Part shown: positions 1 through 9,324 of the stretch, in pieces
Numbering within the stretch: the stretch's first letter is position 1
Layout: each line of letters begins with the position of its first letter
Source: an uncultured Prevotellaceae bacterium
GTDB taxonomy: Bacteria; Bacteroidota; Bacteroidia; Bacteroidales; Muribaculaceae
NCBI GenBank assembly: GCA_947165675.1
Contig: CAMVBJ010000009.1
Coordinates: 1 to 64,000, forward strand
Reading direction: 5' to 3'
Length of the DNA: 64,000 bases
Notes under the pieces: model-generated
The model's input: only the letters and a program-made list of their open reading frames with translations
The model's database searches: none
Told to the model about the DNA's origin: nothing
Program-made: the position numbers and the translations under genes

Positions 1-610
1 GAGGATAGATATAGGTGTTGCGCACCATGAACTCCTTCAAGATATCGTTCTGGATAGTACCCTGCATTTCCTCGAGCTTGGCACCCTGCTCCAGACCCGA
101 CACGATGTAGAACGCCATAATGGGCAGCACGGCACCGTTCATGGTCATCGAGACTGACATCTTGTTCAAGGGGATACCGTCGAACAGGACCTTCATGTCC
201 TCAACTGAGCAGATGGATACACCTGCCTTGCCCACATCACCCACTACGCGGGGGTTATCGGCGTTGTAACCACGGTGGGTGGGAAGGTCAAATGCTACAG
301 ACAGACCCTTCTGACCTGAGGCCAGGTTGCGGCGATAGAAGGCGTTAGACTCGGCAGCGGTCGAGAAACCAGCGTACTGACGAACGGTCCACGGGCGGAA
401 CGGGTACATCAGCGAATAGGGGCCACCCAGGAAGGGAGGAATACCGGCAACAAACTCCAGGTGCTCCAGACCCTCGATGTCATCGTGAGTGTAAATGGGC
501 TTAATGTCGATCAACTCGGCATTCTTCCACACCTCGCCCTTGGGAAGGGGATTGTGCTTTACATTAAAAGCATCGTTTGCAATATCTATATTCTTAAAAT
601 TCGGTCTCAT
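1..610 (-). CDS. mutB: Methylmalonyl-CoA mutase large subunit, N-terminal part (runs off window)
   Basis: The first 203 residues, starting [10 protein letters not shown] at 610, read without a break to the window edge. They contain the family-typical [20 protein letters not shown] block, then [11 protein letters not shown], and a [15 protein letters not shown]-type block, which form the start of the substrate-binding TIM barrel of the B12-dependent mutase. The enzyme interconverts succinyl-CoA and (R)-methylmalonyl-CoA in the cytosol, in propionate production or use. The start codon lies 10 bp after the mutA stop, so the two subunits form an operon. The C-terminal cobalamin-binding domain is outside the window. 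Family assignment is secure; the gene is incomplete only because of the window boundary. Confidence 0.96.
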   Translation of the reverse strand, partial: MRPNFKNIDIANDAFNVKHNPLPKGEVWKNAELIDIKPIYTHDDIEGLEHLEFVAGIPPFLGGPYSLMYPFRPWTVRQYAGFSTAAESNAFYRRNLASGQKGLSVAFDLPTHRGYNADNPRVVGDVGKAGVSICSVEDMKVLFDGIPLNKMSVSMTMNGAVLPIMAFYIVSGLEQGAKLEEMQGTIQNDILKEFMVRNTYIYP

Positions 611-620
611 AGTCGTCTCG

Positions 621-2471
621 TCATTTTAACAGTTTAGCGTTGAAGGCTTTTAATGTAGCAAGCACGTTGGTGCGCACGTTGATAAAGTGCTCAATGCCCA
701 GAGCCTTGAACTCGTCGGTCTCGGGACCAGCGAGCACGAGCTCGGCACGGCCGTCAAGCTCCTTGACAGCCTCGGGAATCAGAGCGGCATACTCGTCGTC
801 GCTGGAGCAGAGCACAACCACGTCGGCCTGCTTCTCCATAGCGGCATCCATACCTTCCTTGACGGTCTTGAAACCGTTGTTGTCGATGAGCTCATAGCCA
901 GCGCAAGCAAAGAAGTTGTCGCTGAACTGGGCACGGGCCAGACGCATAGCCAGGTTACCGATGGTGAGCATGAAGACCTTGGGCGTGTTAGCGGCATGCT
1001 CGGTCTGGAGACGGATCTCCTCGAACTGCTCAGCCAATCGCTTGGTGTTCAGTTTCACGGCACCCTCGGCCTCCTCGTGGTTGCAGCCACAGTGGCAGCA
1101 GCAAGCCTCGCGGGCATCGGCCTTGTCGGCAGCCTTCTCGGTGAAGTTGGGGAACTGGTTGGTACCCAGCAACTGCTCACGGCGCTTAGCCACCTTGTCA
1201 AAGCGTGCGTCGGCACTGGCATTGACGGCCTTGATGATCTCACCGTTCTCGAGAGCAACCTTGAAGCCACCCTTGTCCTCGACCTCGAGGAAGAGCTTCC
1301 AGCCCTGCTCGGCGAGGTTCTTGGTGAGCATCTCCACATAGTAGGAACCACCAGCGGGATCAACGACCTTGTCGAGGTGACTCTCTTCCTTGAGCAGGAT
1401 CTGCTGGTTGCGGGCAATGCGCTCGCTGAAGTCATCGCTCTTCTGATAAGGAGCGTCAAACGGGGTGACAACCAGTGAGTCAACACCTGCCAGAGCGGCA
1501 CTCATGGCCTCGGTCTGGCTGCGCAACAGGTTCACATAGCTGTCATAGATAGTCTGGTTGAAACGGGTGGTCTCAGCATTGACGTTCATCATGCACGAGA
1601 AGTCGTTCTCGGGCTTGAACTCCTTGACGATCATGGCCCACAGTTCGCGAGCAGCGCGGAACTTGGCGATTTCCATGAAGTAAACGGTCGAAACACCCAT
1701 GTTGAACTTGATGCGGTTAGCGACCTCATCGGCAGTGAAGCCAGCCTCGGTCATCATGGCCATCCACTCGGCACCCCAGGCCAGGGCATAACCCAGCTCC
1801 TGATAGATGTATGCGCCTGCGTTGTTCAGAGCCAGCGAGTCAACGCCGAGCACGCGCAGGTGGGCCACGGGCTTAACGGTATTCATCAGCTCGGTAGCCA
1901 TCTTAACGATGTCGCCGGGGAAGGGCTCACCGTGCTTGAACGTGCGCTTGAAGGGGTTGAAGTCGATCGAACCGACAAACGTGTCCTCGCAGCCAGCCTC
2001 CTTACACAGGTTCACCAACTGCTGGGCATAACCCAGAGCGCACTTGGGGCAGCACTGGATGTTGATTTCACAAGCGGGAAGGACGATACCTGCCAGCAGG
2101 GACTTGAGATCGACGTCACCACCATGGAAGTGGAAACCGATCGAATTGATACCCTTGTCAAGGATTTCGAGGGCCTTGGCATTGGCAGCCTGAACGTCAT
2201 CGCTATTGACGTCGATGTTCTGGCGAACCTTCCAGTCATTGTTGTAGCGAGTACCGCGGACGTAGGGGAACTCACCAGGGAGGGATTTGGTCTGCTTGAG
2301 GTCAGCAATGTCAACACTGCGATACAGCGGTTGAGCATTGAAACCCTCATTTGTCCGCCAAACCATTTTCTTCTCAAAGTCGGCCCCCTTGAGGTCAACT
2401 TCGGCCTTGGCACGCCACTCCTCGGGAGTGACAGGCGCGAATTGGTCGAACAATTTTTTTGTTTCTGCCAT
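621..2471 (-). CDS. mutA: Methylmalonyl-CoA mutase small subunit
   Basis: This 616-residue protein is the non-catalytic partner of MutB in the heterodimeric mutase. Residues 1 to about 430 match the mutase barrel ([24 protein letters not shown] near 371-380), and residues about 495-616 match a degenerate B12-binding-like domain. The linker between them carries an unusual cluster, C457 C458 C459 H460 C461 G462 C463 N464 H465, followed by acidic residues. A second Cys group lies at C134, C140, C141, C144, C156 and C161. It starts with ATG at 2471 and is first in an operon with mutB. A good promoter lies about 100 bp upstream. Function is secure; the role of the Cys/His cluster is unknown. Confidence 0.96.
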   Translation of the reverse strand: MAETKKLFDQFAPVTPEEWRAKAEVDLKGADFEKKMVWRTNEGFNAQPLYRSVDIADLKQTKSLPGEFPYVRGTRYNNDWKVRQNIDVNSDDVQAANAKALEILDKGINSIGFHFHGGDVDLKSLLAGIVLPACEINIQCCPKCALGYAQQLVNLCKEAGCEDTFVGSIDFNPFKRTFKHGEPFPGDIVKMATELMNTVKPVAHLRVLGVDSLALNNAGAYIYQELGYALAWGAEWMAMMTEAGFTADEVANRIKFNMGVSTVYFMEIAKFRAARELWAMIVKEFKPENDFSCMMNVNAETTRFNQTIYDSYVNLLRSQTEAMSAALAGVDSLVVTPFDAPYQKSDDFSERIARNQQILLKEESHLDKVVDPAGGSYYVEMLTKNLAEQGWKLFLEVEDKGGFKVALENGEIIKAVNASADARFDKVAKRREQLLGTNQFPNFTEKAADKADAREACCCHCGCNHEEAEGAVKLNTKRLAEQFEEIRLQTEHAANTPKVFMLTIGNLAMRLARAQFSDNFFACAGYELIDNNGFKTVKEGMDAAMEKQADVVVLCSSDDEYAALIPEAVKELDGRAELVLAGPETDEFKALGIEHFINVRTNVLATLKAFNAKLLK

Positions 2472-2568
2472 AAAAAAATAATTTATATAGTAACCTTAAA
2501 GATATAGTCACTGTTGATTAAAACATCAAAACCATGCCCCTAAAAGAGGGGCACTCCGTTTCAAACCG

Positions 2569-2599
2569 CAAAGGTAGTGCAAGTCAAGCGAAATGACAA
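2569..2599 (-). promoter_or_regulatory. Bacteroidota-type promoter for mutAB
   Basis: On the minus strand TTG (2599-2597) is followed after 20 bp by TACCTTTG (2576-2569), matching the -33/-7 consensus of the primary sigma factor in this phylum. Transcription would start near 2562, giving a leader of about 90 nt. The leader contains a small perfect hairpin at 2536-2552 (GCCCCT paired with AGGGGC). Confidence 0.75.
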
Positions 2600-2703
2600 A
2601 TTTTTTCAACCATTTCATTTTCTCAGCCGCTTTTCAGCGACATTAGACACCAAAATATAGCTCGAAATCAACCTTTTTTCCACCATCCTTGAAGCCAAAG
2701 GGT

Positions 2704-3843
2704 TTAGAAACTGAAACCGAGAATGTGATAGACATCATTCACCATAGCGAGTCGGTCAATGTCGGGACGAGTTGAAAAGAAGAGGAAAATGAGGTCACGC
2801 TCGGGAATTTTTCCAGCATAGATAGTAAAGCCACCATTATCTCCCAAGTGATAGACATGAGTGGGCTGACCTGGATAATCCTGAACAAAAAAGCCATAAC
2901 CATAGCCTGTATAAGGCTGATATCCATACTCGGCATCGACAGGTATGCGTATCCACGGCTGGTAAGCCAAACGCTTACTGGCAGCGGTCCACACTCGGTT
3001 ATCTCTTAGAGCGCGTTCCCAACGCACAAAATCATTGATGGAACAATAAAGAGCGCCATCGGCCTTAGTGGCAAAGAAACTCTCCTCGCCATAATCATAT
3101 TCCATCCACCCGCCGTTCACTTGGTCAGCTTGACCCTGTGGCGATTCCTGACGCTGATAGCCGTGAGCCATGTGCTGAATGTGACGGTCGGGCTCAAAGT
3201 ATCGACATGCCTGCATCCCAATCCTGCTGAAAATATGATCATGCATATAATTCTCAAAGGACTCCCCCGAGACACGCTCCACAATCTGGTAAATCAATTG
3301 GAAAGTGGGATTGATGTATTCATATTGAGTTCCCGGCTGGAAATTAAGGTGGTCAAGAGTGCGCATGTACTGAACTGAAGAAACATCGGTCGAGTACAAA
3401 ACAAAATTCTTATCATCACGAGGACGTGCATCAGGAATGCCCGACGTGTGGCTCAAGATGTGATGCAAAGTGATGTCGCTGAAAAACGGAGCCTGAAACT
3501 CAGGGAAAAACCTGGACAACGGATCATTTAATGAGAGTTTGCGTTCTTCGGCAAGCTGTAACAACGCAACCGCCGAGAACTGCTTAGATACCGAAGCGAT
3601 ACAGAAATTGGTCTCAAATGTGACAGGCTCACGCGTCACCATATCGGCTACACCAAAACAGCGGCTATATACCGTGTCATTGCCCTGCATGATCAGGACA
3701 GCCGCTCCAGGTTCATTGGAATTATTATATACAGCATCGAATACTAAATCAATGCGTTTCTTCATGAATTCGTTCATGTCATAACACTGTGCATCAGTAA
3801 ATGATACCATCAAAGCCAAAATGAATAATAATGTCTTCTTCAT
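2704..3843 (-). CDS. Secreted serine hydrolase, beta-lactamase (class C-like) family
   Basis: This 379-residue protein has an N-terminal signal peptide (MKKTLLFILALMVSF, hydrophobic to about residue 18). The serine-hydrolase motifs are SVSK (SxxK with the nucleophile), YIN in the stretch YEYINPTFQL (YxN), and HLGDNGG near the C-terminus, which takes the place of the KTG/HxG motif. This is the PF00144 fold shared by class C beta-lactamases, DD-peptidases and esterases; true resistance activity cannot be inferred. It probably acts in the periplasm or at the cell surface. A TACCTTTG box ends 6 bases before the ATG, so the mRNA may be nearly leaderless. It is monocistronic, divergent from the next gene. 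Confidence 0.85.
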   Translation of the reverse strand: MKKTLLFILALMVSFTDAQCYDMNEFMKKRIDLVFDAVYNNSNEPGAAVLIMQGNDTVYSRCFGVADMVTREPVTFETNFCIASVSKQFSAVALLQLAEERKLSLNDPLSRFFPEFQAPFFSDITLHHILSHTSGIPDARPRDDKNFVLYSTDVSSVQYMRTLDHLNFQPGTQYEYINPTFQLIYQIVERVSGESFENYMHDHIFSRIGMQACRYFEPDRHIQHMAHGYQRQESPQGQADQVNGGWMEYDYGEESFFATKADGALYCSINDFVRWERALRDNRVWTAASKRLAYQPWIRIPVDAEYGYQPYTGYGYGFFVQDYPGQPTHVYHLGDNGGFTIYAGKIPERDLIFLFFSTRPDIDRLAMVNDVYHILGFSF

Positions 3844-3848
3844 GCCTG

Positions 3849-3856
3849 CAAAGGTA
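3849..3856 (-). promoter_or_regulatory. -7 promoter box for the serine hydrolase gene
   Basis: TACCTTTG on the minus strand, five bases before the ATG at 3843. No TTG lies at the ideal -33 distance. The position implies a leaderless or near-leaderless transcript. Confidence 0.5.
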
Positions 3857-3963
3857 CAAAATTGTTTTTAGTTTTAATCCCTTAATTTGTTTTTATACGT
3901 ATTTAGTTTCACAATTCCTTATCTCTTGTCCATTTCGGCTAACTCTTATTTTAAAAAATGTAG

Positions 3964-3971
3964 TATCTTTG
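3964..3971 (+). promoter_or_regulatory. -7 promoter box for the B3/B4-domain gene
   Basis: TATCTTTG matches TAnnTTTG and lies 24 bp before the ATG at 3996. A well-spaced TTG was not found, so only the -7 element is supported. Confidence 0.5.
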
Positions 3972-3995
3972 CACCGATTTTTTAAAACGACTGTA

Positions 3996-4661
3996 ATGAT
4001 CAACATTAAGATTGACCCAAGGATTCTTGAGGTGTGTCCCGAGACCAGCATTGGACTTGTCCGAGCTACAGTGGTTAACGGCTCGACCTGTGATGAGTTG
4101 TGGTCTGAAATCGAGGCTGTTGCTGAGGAAATCAAGCAACGATATGAGTTGTTGCAAATCAACCAGCGTCCTGCTATTGCTGCTACACGACGTCTATACA
4201 GGGCGCTGGGTAAAGACCCAAGTCGTTACCGTGTTTCGAGTGAGGCCTTGTGTCGCCGCATTATCCGTGGATTAGGCATTTACCGCCTGACGACACTCAT
4301 CGATGTGGTCAATTTAGTGTCAATCAAGAGTGGGTATGCCATCAGTGGATTGGATGCAGACCGAATCGAGGGCGATACATTAACCTTGAGTGTAGGCACC
4401 CATGATGATGTATATAACGGAATCGGGCGAGGTTTGCTTAATATTGAGGGCATGCCCGTCTATCGTGACGCAGCAGGACCGATTGCTACTCCTACCAGTG
4501 ATGAGGAACGTACCAAATTCACCGACGAGACCGTGACTGCTCAAATTAACATCAATGCCTACGCCCCTGAAATGCCTGTTGAAGAGGCGGTGGAATGGAT
4601 GGCTGAACTTCTAAAAAAATATGCTCATGCCACCAACGTGGAAACAGGCATATTTAACTAA
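3996..4661 (+). CDS. B3/B4 tRNA-binding domain protein (PheT editing-domain-like)
   Basis: This 221-residue soluble protein resembles the free-standing B3/B4 domain found as the editing domain in phenylalanyl-tRNA synthetase beta subunits. Visible family features are the RPAIAATRRLYRALGKDPSRYR stretch near residues 58-80, then SSEALCRRI and NLVSIKSGYAISGLDADRI. Similar stand-alone proteins are thought to bind or proofread aminoacyl-tRNA, but the substrate here is unknown. I chose the ATG at 3996 rather than an upstream in-frame ATG at 3831, because the upstream extension overlaps the promoter and has no domain match. A YrdC-family gene follows 25 bp downstream, suggesting a tRNA-related pair. 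Confidence 0.8.
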   Translation: MINIKIDPRILEVCPETSIGLVRATVVNGSTCDELWSEIEAVAEEIKQRYELLQINQRPAIAATRRLYRALGKDPSRYRVSSEALCRRIIRGLGIYRLTTLIDVVNLVSIKSGYAISGLDADRIEGDTLTLSVGTHDDVYNGIGRGLLNIEGMPVYRDAAGPIATPTSDEERTKFTDETVTAQININAYAPEMPVEEAVEWMAELLKKYAHATNVETGIFN

Positions 4662-4686
4662 GATTCAACAAACTAAAATATTGAAT

Positions 4687-5292
4687 ATGGAGATTCTCGA
4701 GATATTAGAAAACAACATCAATCAGCGATACATCGATCAAGTGGTCGAGACGCTCAAGAGTGGAGGTCTTATCATTTATCCGACCGATACCGTCTATGCT
4801 CTCGGATGTGACGCGCTTAACAATCAAGCTATTGAGCGCATCTGCTCAATTAAATTGATGAAGTCAGCCAAGACTAACTTGTCCATCATCTGTGACGACA
4901 TCTCTCAGGTAGCACAGTATGCCAAGTTTGACAACACTCAATTCCGCTTGATGAAGTCAAATCTGCCCGGGCCGTTCACATTCATCTTCCCAGCCTTGTC
5001 CAAGCTGCCCAAGGCCTTCAAGGGCCGCCGCACCGTTGGCATCCGCATCCCTGATAATGAGATTGCGTTGGCAATTGTGCGCACTCTGGGAGGCCCCATC
5101 TTGACGACCTCAGTTCCAGGCGATGACGAGGATTACCGTTGTGAGCCAGGTCTGATGGCCGAGGCATTTGAATCCCAAGTGGACATTGTGATAGATTCGG
5201 GACGCGGCCAGTTGCTGCCTTCAACTGTTGTGGATTGCACTAATGGCGATCCAGAGATCATCCGTGTGGGTAAAGGTAAATTAATAAGTTAA
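4687..5292 (+). CDS. YrdC/Sua5/YciO-family protein (L-threonylcarbamoyladenylate synthase-like)
   Basis: This 201-residue protein has the YrdC fold. It shows GGLIIYPTDTVYALGCDA near residues 26-43, the KSAKTNLSIICDD segment, LPGPFTFIFPA and TVGIRIPD. Sua5/TsaC enzymes make threonylcarbamoyl-AMP from threonine, bicarbonate and ATP for the t6A modification of ANN-decoding tRNAs. The K-x-x-x-N-L-S version of the binding motif and the short length resemble the YciO branch, whose physiological role is less certain. The ATG at 4687 matches the family N-terminus; an upstream ATG at 4621 lies inside the previous gene. It is probably co-transcribed with the B3/B4 gene. Confidence 0.88.
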   Translation: MEILEILENNINQRYIDQVVETLKSGGLIIYPTDTVYALGCDALNNQAIERICSIKLMKSAKTNLSIICDDISQVAQYAKFDNTQFRLMKSNLPGPFTFIFPALSKLPKAFKGRRTVGIRIPDNEIALAIVRTLGGPILTTSVPGDDEDYRCEPGLMAEAFESQVDIVIDSGRGQLLPSTVVDCTNGDPEIIRVGKGKLIS

Positions 5293-5351
5293 TTAACAAA
5301 TTCGCCCAGAATATAATATAACGTCGTCTAACGACTATAATTGAATACAAC

Positions 5352-5813
5352 ATGAAGAAGATTATTTTTTGCCTAACGGCACTGATAGTGCTTGCCGCAT
5401 GCACCAGCAAGAGTGAGCAGAATAGTAATGAAGCCAGTGAAGGCAACGGAATGGCCAAAAGCGAGATGCCCGTTGCCACACCCGAAGACGAAGGTCAAGG
5501 CACTTGGATCAAGCAAAATACTATCATGAGTTCCAAACCCATGGTGATTGACTTCTATGCTACATGGTGTGGGCCATGCAAGCAGCTTGCGCCCATTCTT
5601 GACGAGATTGAAGAGAACCACAAGGGCACTATCATTTTTAAGCGCATTGATGTAGATCAAGAGCCTGAGTTGGCCCAAGAATTTCGTGTAGAAGCTATCC
5701 CTACACTGATGTTTGTCACCCCAAAGGGTGAATACCAAACCATGATGGGCTTCCAAGAGGCGGCAGCTATAGAGGCTAAGATTGCAGAACTGCTCAACCG
5801 AAGCACAAAATAA
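5352..5813 (+). CDS. Thioredoxin-fold lipoprotein
   Basis: This 153-residue protein begins with a lipoprotein signal peptide ending in LAAC (lipidated Cys17). A Ser/Glu/Asn-rich spacer of about 35 residues follows, then a thioredoxin domain from about residue 50. The redox motif is WCGPCK at 72-77, and the cis-proline loop reads EAIPTLMF. It is therefore a membrane-anchored periplasmic thiol-disulfide protein, probably a reductase or partner for cytochrome or envelope protein maturation. It lies 59 bp after the YrdC gene and may share its transcript. The substrate cannot be deduced. Confidence 0.9.
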   Translation: MKKIIFCLTALIVLAACTSKSEQNSNEASEGNGMAKSEMPVATPEDEGQGTWIKQNTIMSSKPMVIDFYATWCGPCKQLAPILDEIEENHKGTIIFKRIDVDQEPELAQEFRVEAIPTLMFVTPKGEYQTMMGFQEAAAIEAKIAELLNRSTK

Positions 5814-5875
5814 GACAAAAGCGACATATTATTGTCCTTTTTCTCTCCTTGAGATTTAATGAATAGCTTATAATG

Positions 5876-5906
5876 TTGTGACATTGAGTTTTTTTTGCGA
5901 ACTTTG
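5876..5906 (+). promoter_or_regulatory. Promoter for the lpxD operon
   Basis: TTG (5876-5878), a 20-bp gap, then GAACTTTG (5899-5906), one mismatch from TAnnTTTG. It lies 44 bp before the lpxD ATG. Confidence 0.6.
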
Positions 5907-5950
5907 CGCCCGATTTTTAGATAATAAAATAGTCAATACATAACTACATC

Positions 5951-6970
5951 ATGGAGATTACTGCACAACAACTTGCAGCAATGGTTAATGGCACGGTTGA
6001 TGGTGATGCCACAACTGTTATAAACAACTATGCTAAAATTGAAGAGGCAACACCAGGATGCTTGACTTTCCTGGCCAATCCCAAATACACCCATTTCATT
6101 TACACCACACAGGCTTCGGCAGTTCTTGTACGCAAGGATTTTGTTGCCGAGCAAGAAGTCAAGGCAACTCTTATCCGCGTGGAGGATCCCTACAAGACCC
6201 TGGCAGACCTGTTGAATTTTGTCAACAGCCAGCGCCCCGAGAAGCGAGGCATCGAACAGCCCATCCACGTGGGTCAAGGCACGACCCTGCCCGATGACAT
6301 TTATGTGGGAGCGTTTGCTTATATCGGTGATGGTGTAACCCTTGGCAAGAACGTCAAGATTTACCCGCAGGTTTATGTGGGCGATGGCGTCACTATCGGC
6401 GACAACGTCATACTGTATCCTGGCGTGAAGATTTATCATGGATGCTACATCGGTAACCGCTGCATCATTCAGGGAGGTGCCATCATTGGAGGAGACGGCT
6501 TCGGCTTCGCTCCTAAAGAGGATGGCTCGTACGAGAAGATTTCCCAAGTGGGTATCGTTATCCTTGAGGATGATGTTGAAGTTGGCGCCAACACCACGAT
6601 TGACCGAGCCACGATGGGTTCTACCGTCGTCAAGAAGGGTGCCAAGCTCGATAACCTCATCCAGATTGCCCACAATGTCGAGGTGGGCGAAAGCACCGTC
6701 ATGGCAGCCCAAGTGGGCGTTGCAGGATCAACCAAGATAGGCAAGTACAATATGGTAGGGGGGCAGGTTGGTTTTGCTGGACACATCACTGTTGGCGACA
6801 AGAATGGCATCGGCGCACAGACAGGTGTTGATAACAGCATCGGCAGCAACGGCAAGTGGCTTGGTGCTCCCGTGCAACCCGCAATGGAATTTGCACGCCA
6901 GACTGTTTACCTGAAGCGATTAGGCGAGATGTATAATGACATCAAGGACCTAAAGAAGAAGGTTAAGTAG
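5951..6970 (+). CDS. lpxD: UDP-3-O-acylglucosamine N-acyltransferase
   Basis: This 339-residue enzyme adds the second hydroxyacyl chain, from acyl-ACP, to the amino group of UDP-3-O-acyl-glucosamine, the third step of lipid A synthesis. The N-terminal uridine-binding domain (about 1-100) is followed by many left-handed beta-helix hexapeptide repeats ([20 protein letters not shown] and onward) and a C-terminal helix. The catalytic histidine is in [11 protein letters not shown], and GGDGFGFAP is a conserved block. Length is normal for LpxD. It heads a cluster with lpxC-fabZ (ATG 38 bp downstream) and lpxA. Confidence 0.97.
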   Translation: MEITAQQLAAMVNGTVDGDATTVINNYAKIEEATPGCLTFLANPKYTHFIYTTQASAVLVRKDFVAEQEVKATLIRVEDPYKTLADLLNFVNSQRPEKRGIEQPIHVGQGTTLPDDIYVGAFAYIGDGVTLGKNVKIYPQVYVGDGVTIGDNVILYPGVKIYHGCYIGNRCIIQGGAIIGGDGFGFAPKEDGSYEKISQVGIVILEDDVEVGANTTIDRATMGSTVVKKGAKLDNLIQIAHNVEVGESTVMAAQVGVAGSTKIGKYNMVGGQVGFAGHITVGDKNGIGAQTGVDNSIGSNGKWLGAPVQPAMEFARQTVYLKRLGEMYNDIKDLKKKVK

Positions 6971-7008
6971 GGCTAAGGATTTTTTTGGACATATTGACAA
7001 GCGATAAA

Positions 7009-8403
7009 ATGAAACAAAAAACACTGAAGAACGCCTTTACTGTCACTGGCAAAGGACTGCACACAGGTCAAATATCAACAGCGACATTCAAGCCTGCCGA
7101 TGTGAACACGGGATATCTGTTCAAGCGCATTGATATGGAAGGCCAACCCACTATTCAGGCTCTGGCAGAACATGTTATCGAGACCACCCGTGGTACTGTT
7201 ATTGCCAGCAAAAGCAATAAGGAAGCCCGCGTGAGCACCATCGAACACGCAATGGCAGCCTTATATGCTGCCGGAATCGACAACTGTCTTATTGAGGTGA
7301 ACTGTGGTGAGTTGCCCATTCTCGATGGCAGTGCCATCATCTGGTGCCAAGAGATTGAGAAAGCCGGCATCATCGAGCAAGAGGCCGAGAAGGAGTTCTA
7401 TGTTGTGAAACAGCGCATCAAAGTCGTTGATAAGGAGACTGGTTCATCCCTTATCGTCCTGCCTGACGATGATCTGTCGATTGATTGTATGATTGAGTTC
7501 GACTCACCTGTATTAGGTAACCAGTTCGCATCATTGACCGACATCCGCCAATTCAAGGACGAAATTGCAGCCAGCCGAACATTTGTGTTTGTGCGTGAAG
7601 TCCAGCCGCTTATCCAACTCAACCTCATTAAAGGCGGCGACTTAGACAACGCCATCGTCATCTATGACACTCCCATGAAGCAGGAGGAATTAGATCGCAT
7701 GGCCGACTTGATGAAAGTGCCCCATAAGCCTGCCTCCGAATTGGGTTACCTCAACAATAAACCCCTGGCATTCAAGAATGAACCAGCACGGCACAAGCTG
7801 CTCGACGTGATGGGAGACTTGGCTCTTATTGGACGCCCCTTGAAGGGTCGAATCGTCGCCACTCGTCCAGGACATACCATCAACACCCAGTTGTCCAAGA
7901 AAATCCGTCAAGAGTTGCGTTACCAAAATGTTCAGGCCCCCATCTATGACCCGAACAAGGAACCTCTCTATGACATCAATCAGATCCGAACCATGCTGCC
8001 CCACCGCTATCCCATGCTCCTTGTTGACAAGATTATCGAGAAGGGAAGAAAACATGTAGTGGGTATCAAAAACGTGACTGTGAATGAGCCTTTCTTCCAG
8101 GGGCACTTCCCTAACGAGCCTATTATGCCAGGAGTTCTCCAAGTCGAGGCGATGGCCCAAGTGGGCGGCATCCTGGTATTGAGCAGCGTGGATGACCCCG
8201 AAAATTATTCTACCTATTTCCTCAAAATTGACAACGTAAAGTTCCGTCACAAAGTCGTACCCGGTGACACGCTTATCTTCCACTTGTCACTGATGACCCC
8301 CATCCGTCGTGGTACCGCCATCATGAAGGGATATGCCTTTGTAGGCGAGAAAATAGTTACCGAAGCTGAATTCATGGCCCAGATTGTCAAGAATCCGGAT
8401 TAG
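7009..8403 (+). CDS. lpxC-fabZ: Fused UDP-3-O-acyl-N-acetylglucosamine deacetylase / 3-hydroxyacyl-ACP dehydratase
   Basis: This 464-residue bifunctional protein combines the committed, zinc-dependent deacetylase of lipid A synthesis (residues 1 to about 310) with a hot-dog-fold dehydratase of fatty acid synthesis (about 320-464). LpxC evidence includes VTGKGLHTG at the start, the zinc-ligand motif STIEHAMAAL, ELPILDGSA, and HKLLDVMGDLALIG. FabZ evidence includes LPHRYPMLLVDKI and GHFPNEPIMPGVLQVEAMAQ, with catalytic His and Glu. The fusion is characteristic of Bacteroidota. I use the ATG at 7009, giving MKQKTLKNAF, the usual LpxC start, rather than the TTG at 6985. Confidence 0.97.
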   Translation: MKQKTLKNAFTVTGKGLHTGQISTATFKPADVNTGYLFKRIDMEGQPTIQALAEHVIETTRGTVIASKSNKEARVSTIEHAMAALYAAGIDNCLIEVNCGELPILDGSAIIWCQEIEKAGIIEQEAEKEFYVVKQRIKVVDKETGSSLIVLPDDDLSIDCMIEFDSPVLGNQFASLTDIRQFKDEIAASRTFVFVREVQPLIQLNLIKGGDLDNAIVIYDTPMKQEELDRMADLMKVPHKPASELGYLNNKPLAFKNEPARHKLLDVMGDLALIGRPLKGRIVATRPGHTINTQLSKKIRQELRYQNVQAPIYDPNKEPLYDINQIRTMLPHRYPMLLVDKIIEKGRKHVVGIKNVTVNEPFFQGHFPNEPIMPGVLQVEAMAQVGGILVLSSVDDPENYSTYFLKIDNVKFRHKVVPGDTLIFHLSLMTPIRRGTAIMKGYAFVGEKIVTEAEFMAQIVKNPD

Positions 8404-8456
8404 GCAGAATCAGTTATTCAAATAAATAATAGAAACAGAATATTAGAATACAGAAT

Positions 8457-9230
8457 ATGAATATTCATCAGTTTGCCGTCGTCCATCCTGACGCTAAAAT
8501 TGGAAAAGACGTAAAGATCGGTCCTTTTGTGACAATTGACGCCAATGTAGAGATTGGAGACGGCACCATTATTGACAGTGGAGCCGTCGTGCGCAGTGGT
8601 GCGCGCATCGGCAAGGGCTGTCACATTCATTCAAATGCCGTTGTGTGTGACATACCCCAGGATCTCAAGTTTCAAGGCGAGGACACAGTTGCCATCATCG
8701 GAGACAATACAGTCATCCGTGAGTTTGTTACCATTCATCGTGGCACCGCCTCAAGAGGCAAGACCGTTGTGGGCAATAACTGCTTGATTATGGCCTATTG
8801 CCATGTTGCACACGATTGTATAGTAGGTAACCATGTCATCATGTCTAATGCCGCTCAACTGGCAGGAGAGGTCGAAGTAGCTGATTGGGCTATTATTGGC
8901 GGTGGAGCACTGGTTCATCAGTTTACTCACATCGGTTGCCACGTGATGATTCAGGGTGGAGCTCTTGTCAACAAGGACATTCCTCCCTATAGCATGGTGG
9001 CTCGATATCCCATCGCCTATGAGGGTGTGAACAAGGTGGGTCTGCACCGCCGAGGCTACAGTAGCGAGCAAATTGATGCCATCGCCGACGTTTACCGCAC
9101 TATCTACGACTCAGGACTCAATGTTACCCAGTCGCTCGAAGAAGCAGGAAAATTACCTGCAAGCCCTGAGCGCGACATCATCATCGACTTTGTCCGCAAC
9201 AGTAAGCGTGGCATTGTGCGCAAACCTTGA
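8457..9230 (+). CDS. lpxA: Acyl-ACP--UDP-N-acetylglucosamine O-acyltransferase
   Basis: This 257-residue enzyme carries out the first acylation of UDP-GlcNAc in lipid A synthesis. The left-handed beta-helix spans about residues 1-190, with repeats such as IGKDVKIGPFVTIDANVEIG. It includes the conserved REFVTIHRGTASRGKT block, the catalytic-His block YCHVAHDCIVGNHVIMSN, and a C-terminal helical domain (LHRRGYSSEQIDAI). It is the last gene of lpxD / lpxC-fabZ / lpxA; a hairpin terminator follows 31 bp downstream. Confidence 0.97.
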   Translation: MNIHQFAVVHPDAKIGKDVKIGPFVTIDANVEIGDGTIIDSGAVVRSGARIGKGCHIHSNAVVCDIPQDLKFQGEDTVAIIGDNTVIREFVTIHRGTASRGKTVVGNNCLIMAYCHVAHDCIVGNHVIMSNAAQLAGEVEVADWAIIGGGALVHQFTHIGCHVMIQGGALVNKDIPPYSMVARYPIAYEGVNKVGLHRRGYSSEQIDAIADVYRTIYDSGLNVTQSLEEAGKLPASPERDIIIDFVRNSKRGIVRKP

Positions 9231-9261
9231 TGCCTACAAGATCAACAATAACATGAACACG

Positions 9262-9305
9262 ATGAGCCGTGGCAAGGTATTCCCTTACTACGGCTCATTT
9301 TGTTT
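9262..9305 (+). terminator. Rho-independent terminator after lpxA
   Basis: A 9-bp perfect stem, ATGAGCCGT (9262-9270) with ACGGCTCAT (9290-9298), has further pairing possible in the loop (CAAGG with CCTTG-like bases). It is followed by TTTTGTTTG. Confidence 0.75.
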
Positions 9306-9324
9306 GTCAAGTTAAATTCAACTC

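Noticed and set aside
2472-2600. Cobalamin riboswitch upstream of mutAB
   Set aside because: The leader is only about 90 nt and lacks the B12-box consensus; only a small hairpin is present.
3831-3995. Upstream in-frame extension of the B3/B4-domain protein
   Set aside because: It covers the promoter box and a hydrophobic non-conserved stretch; the ATG at 3996 fits the family.
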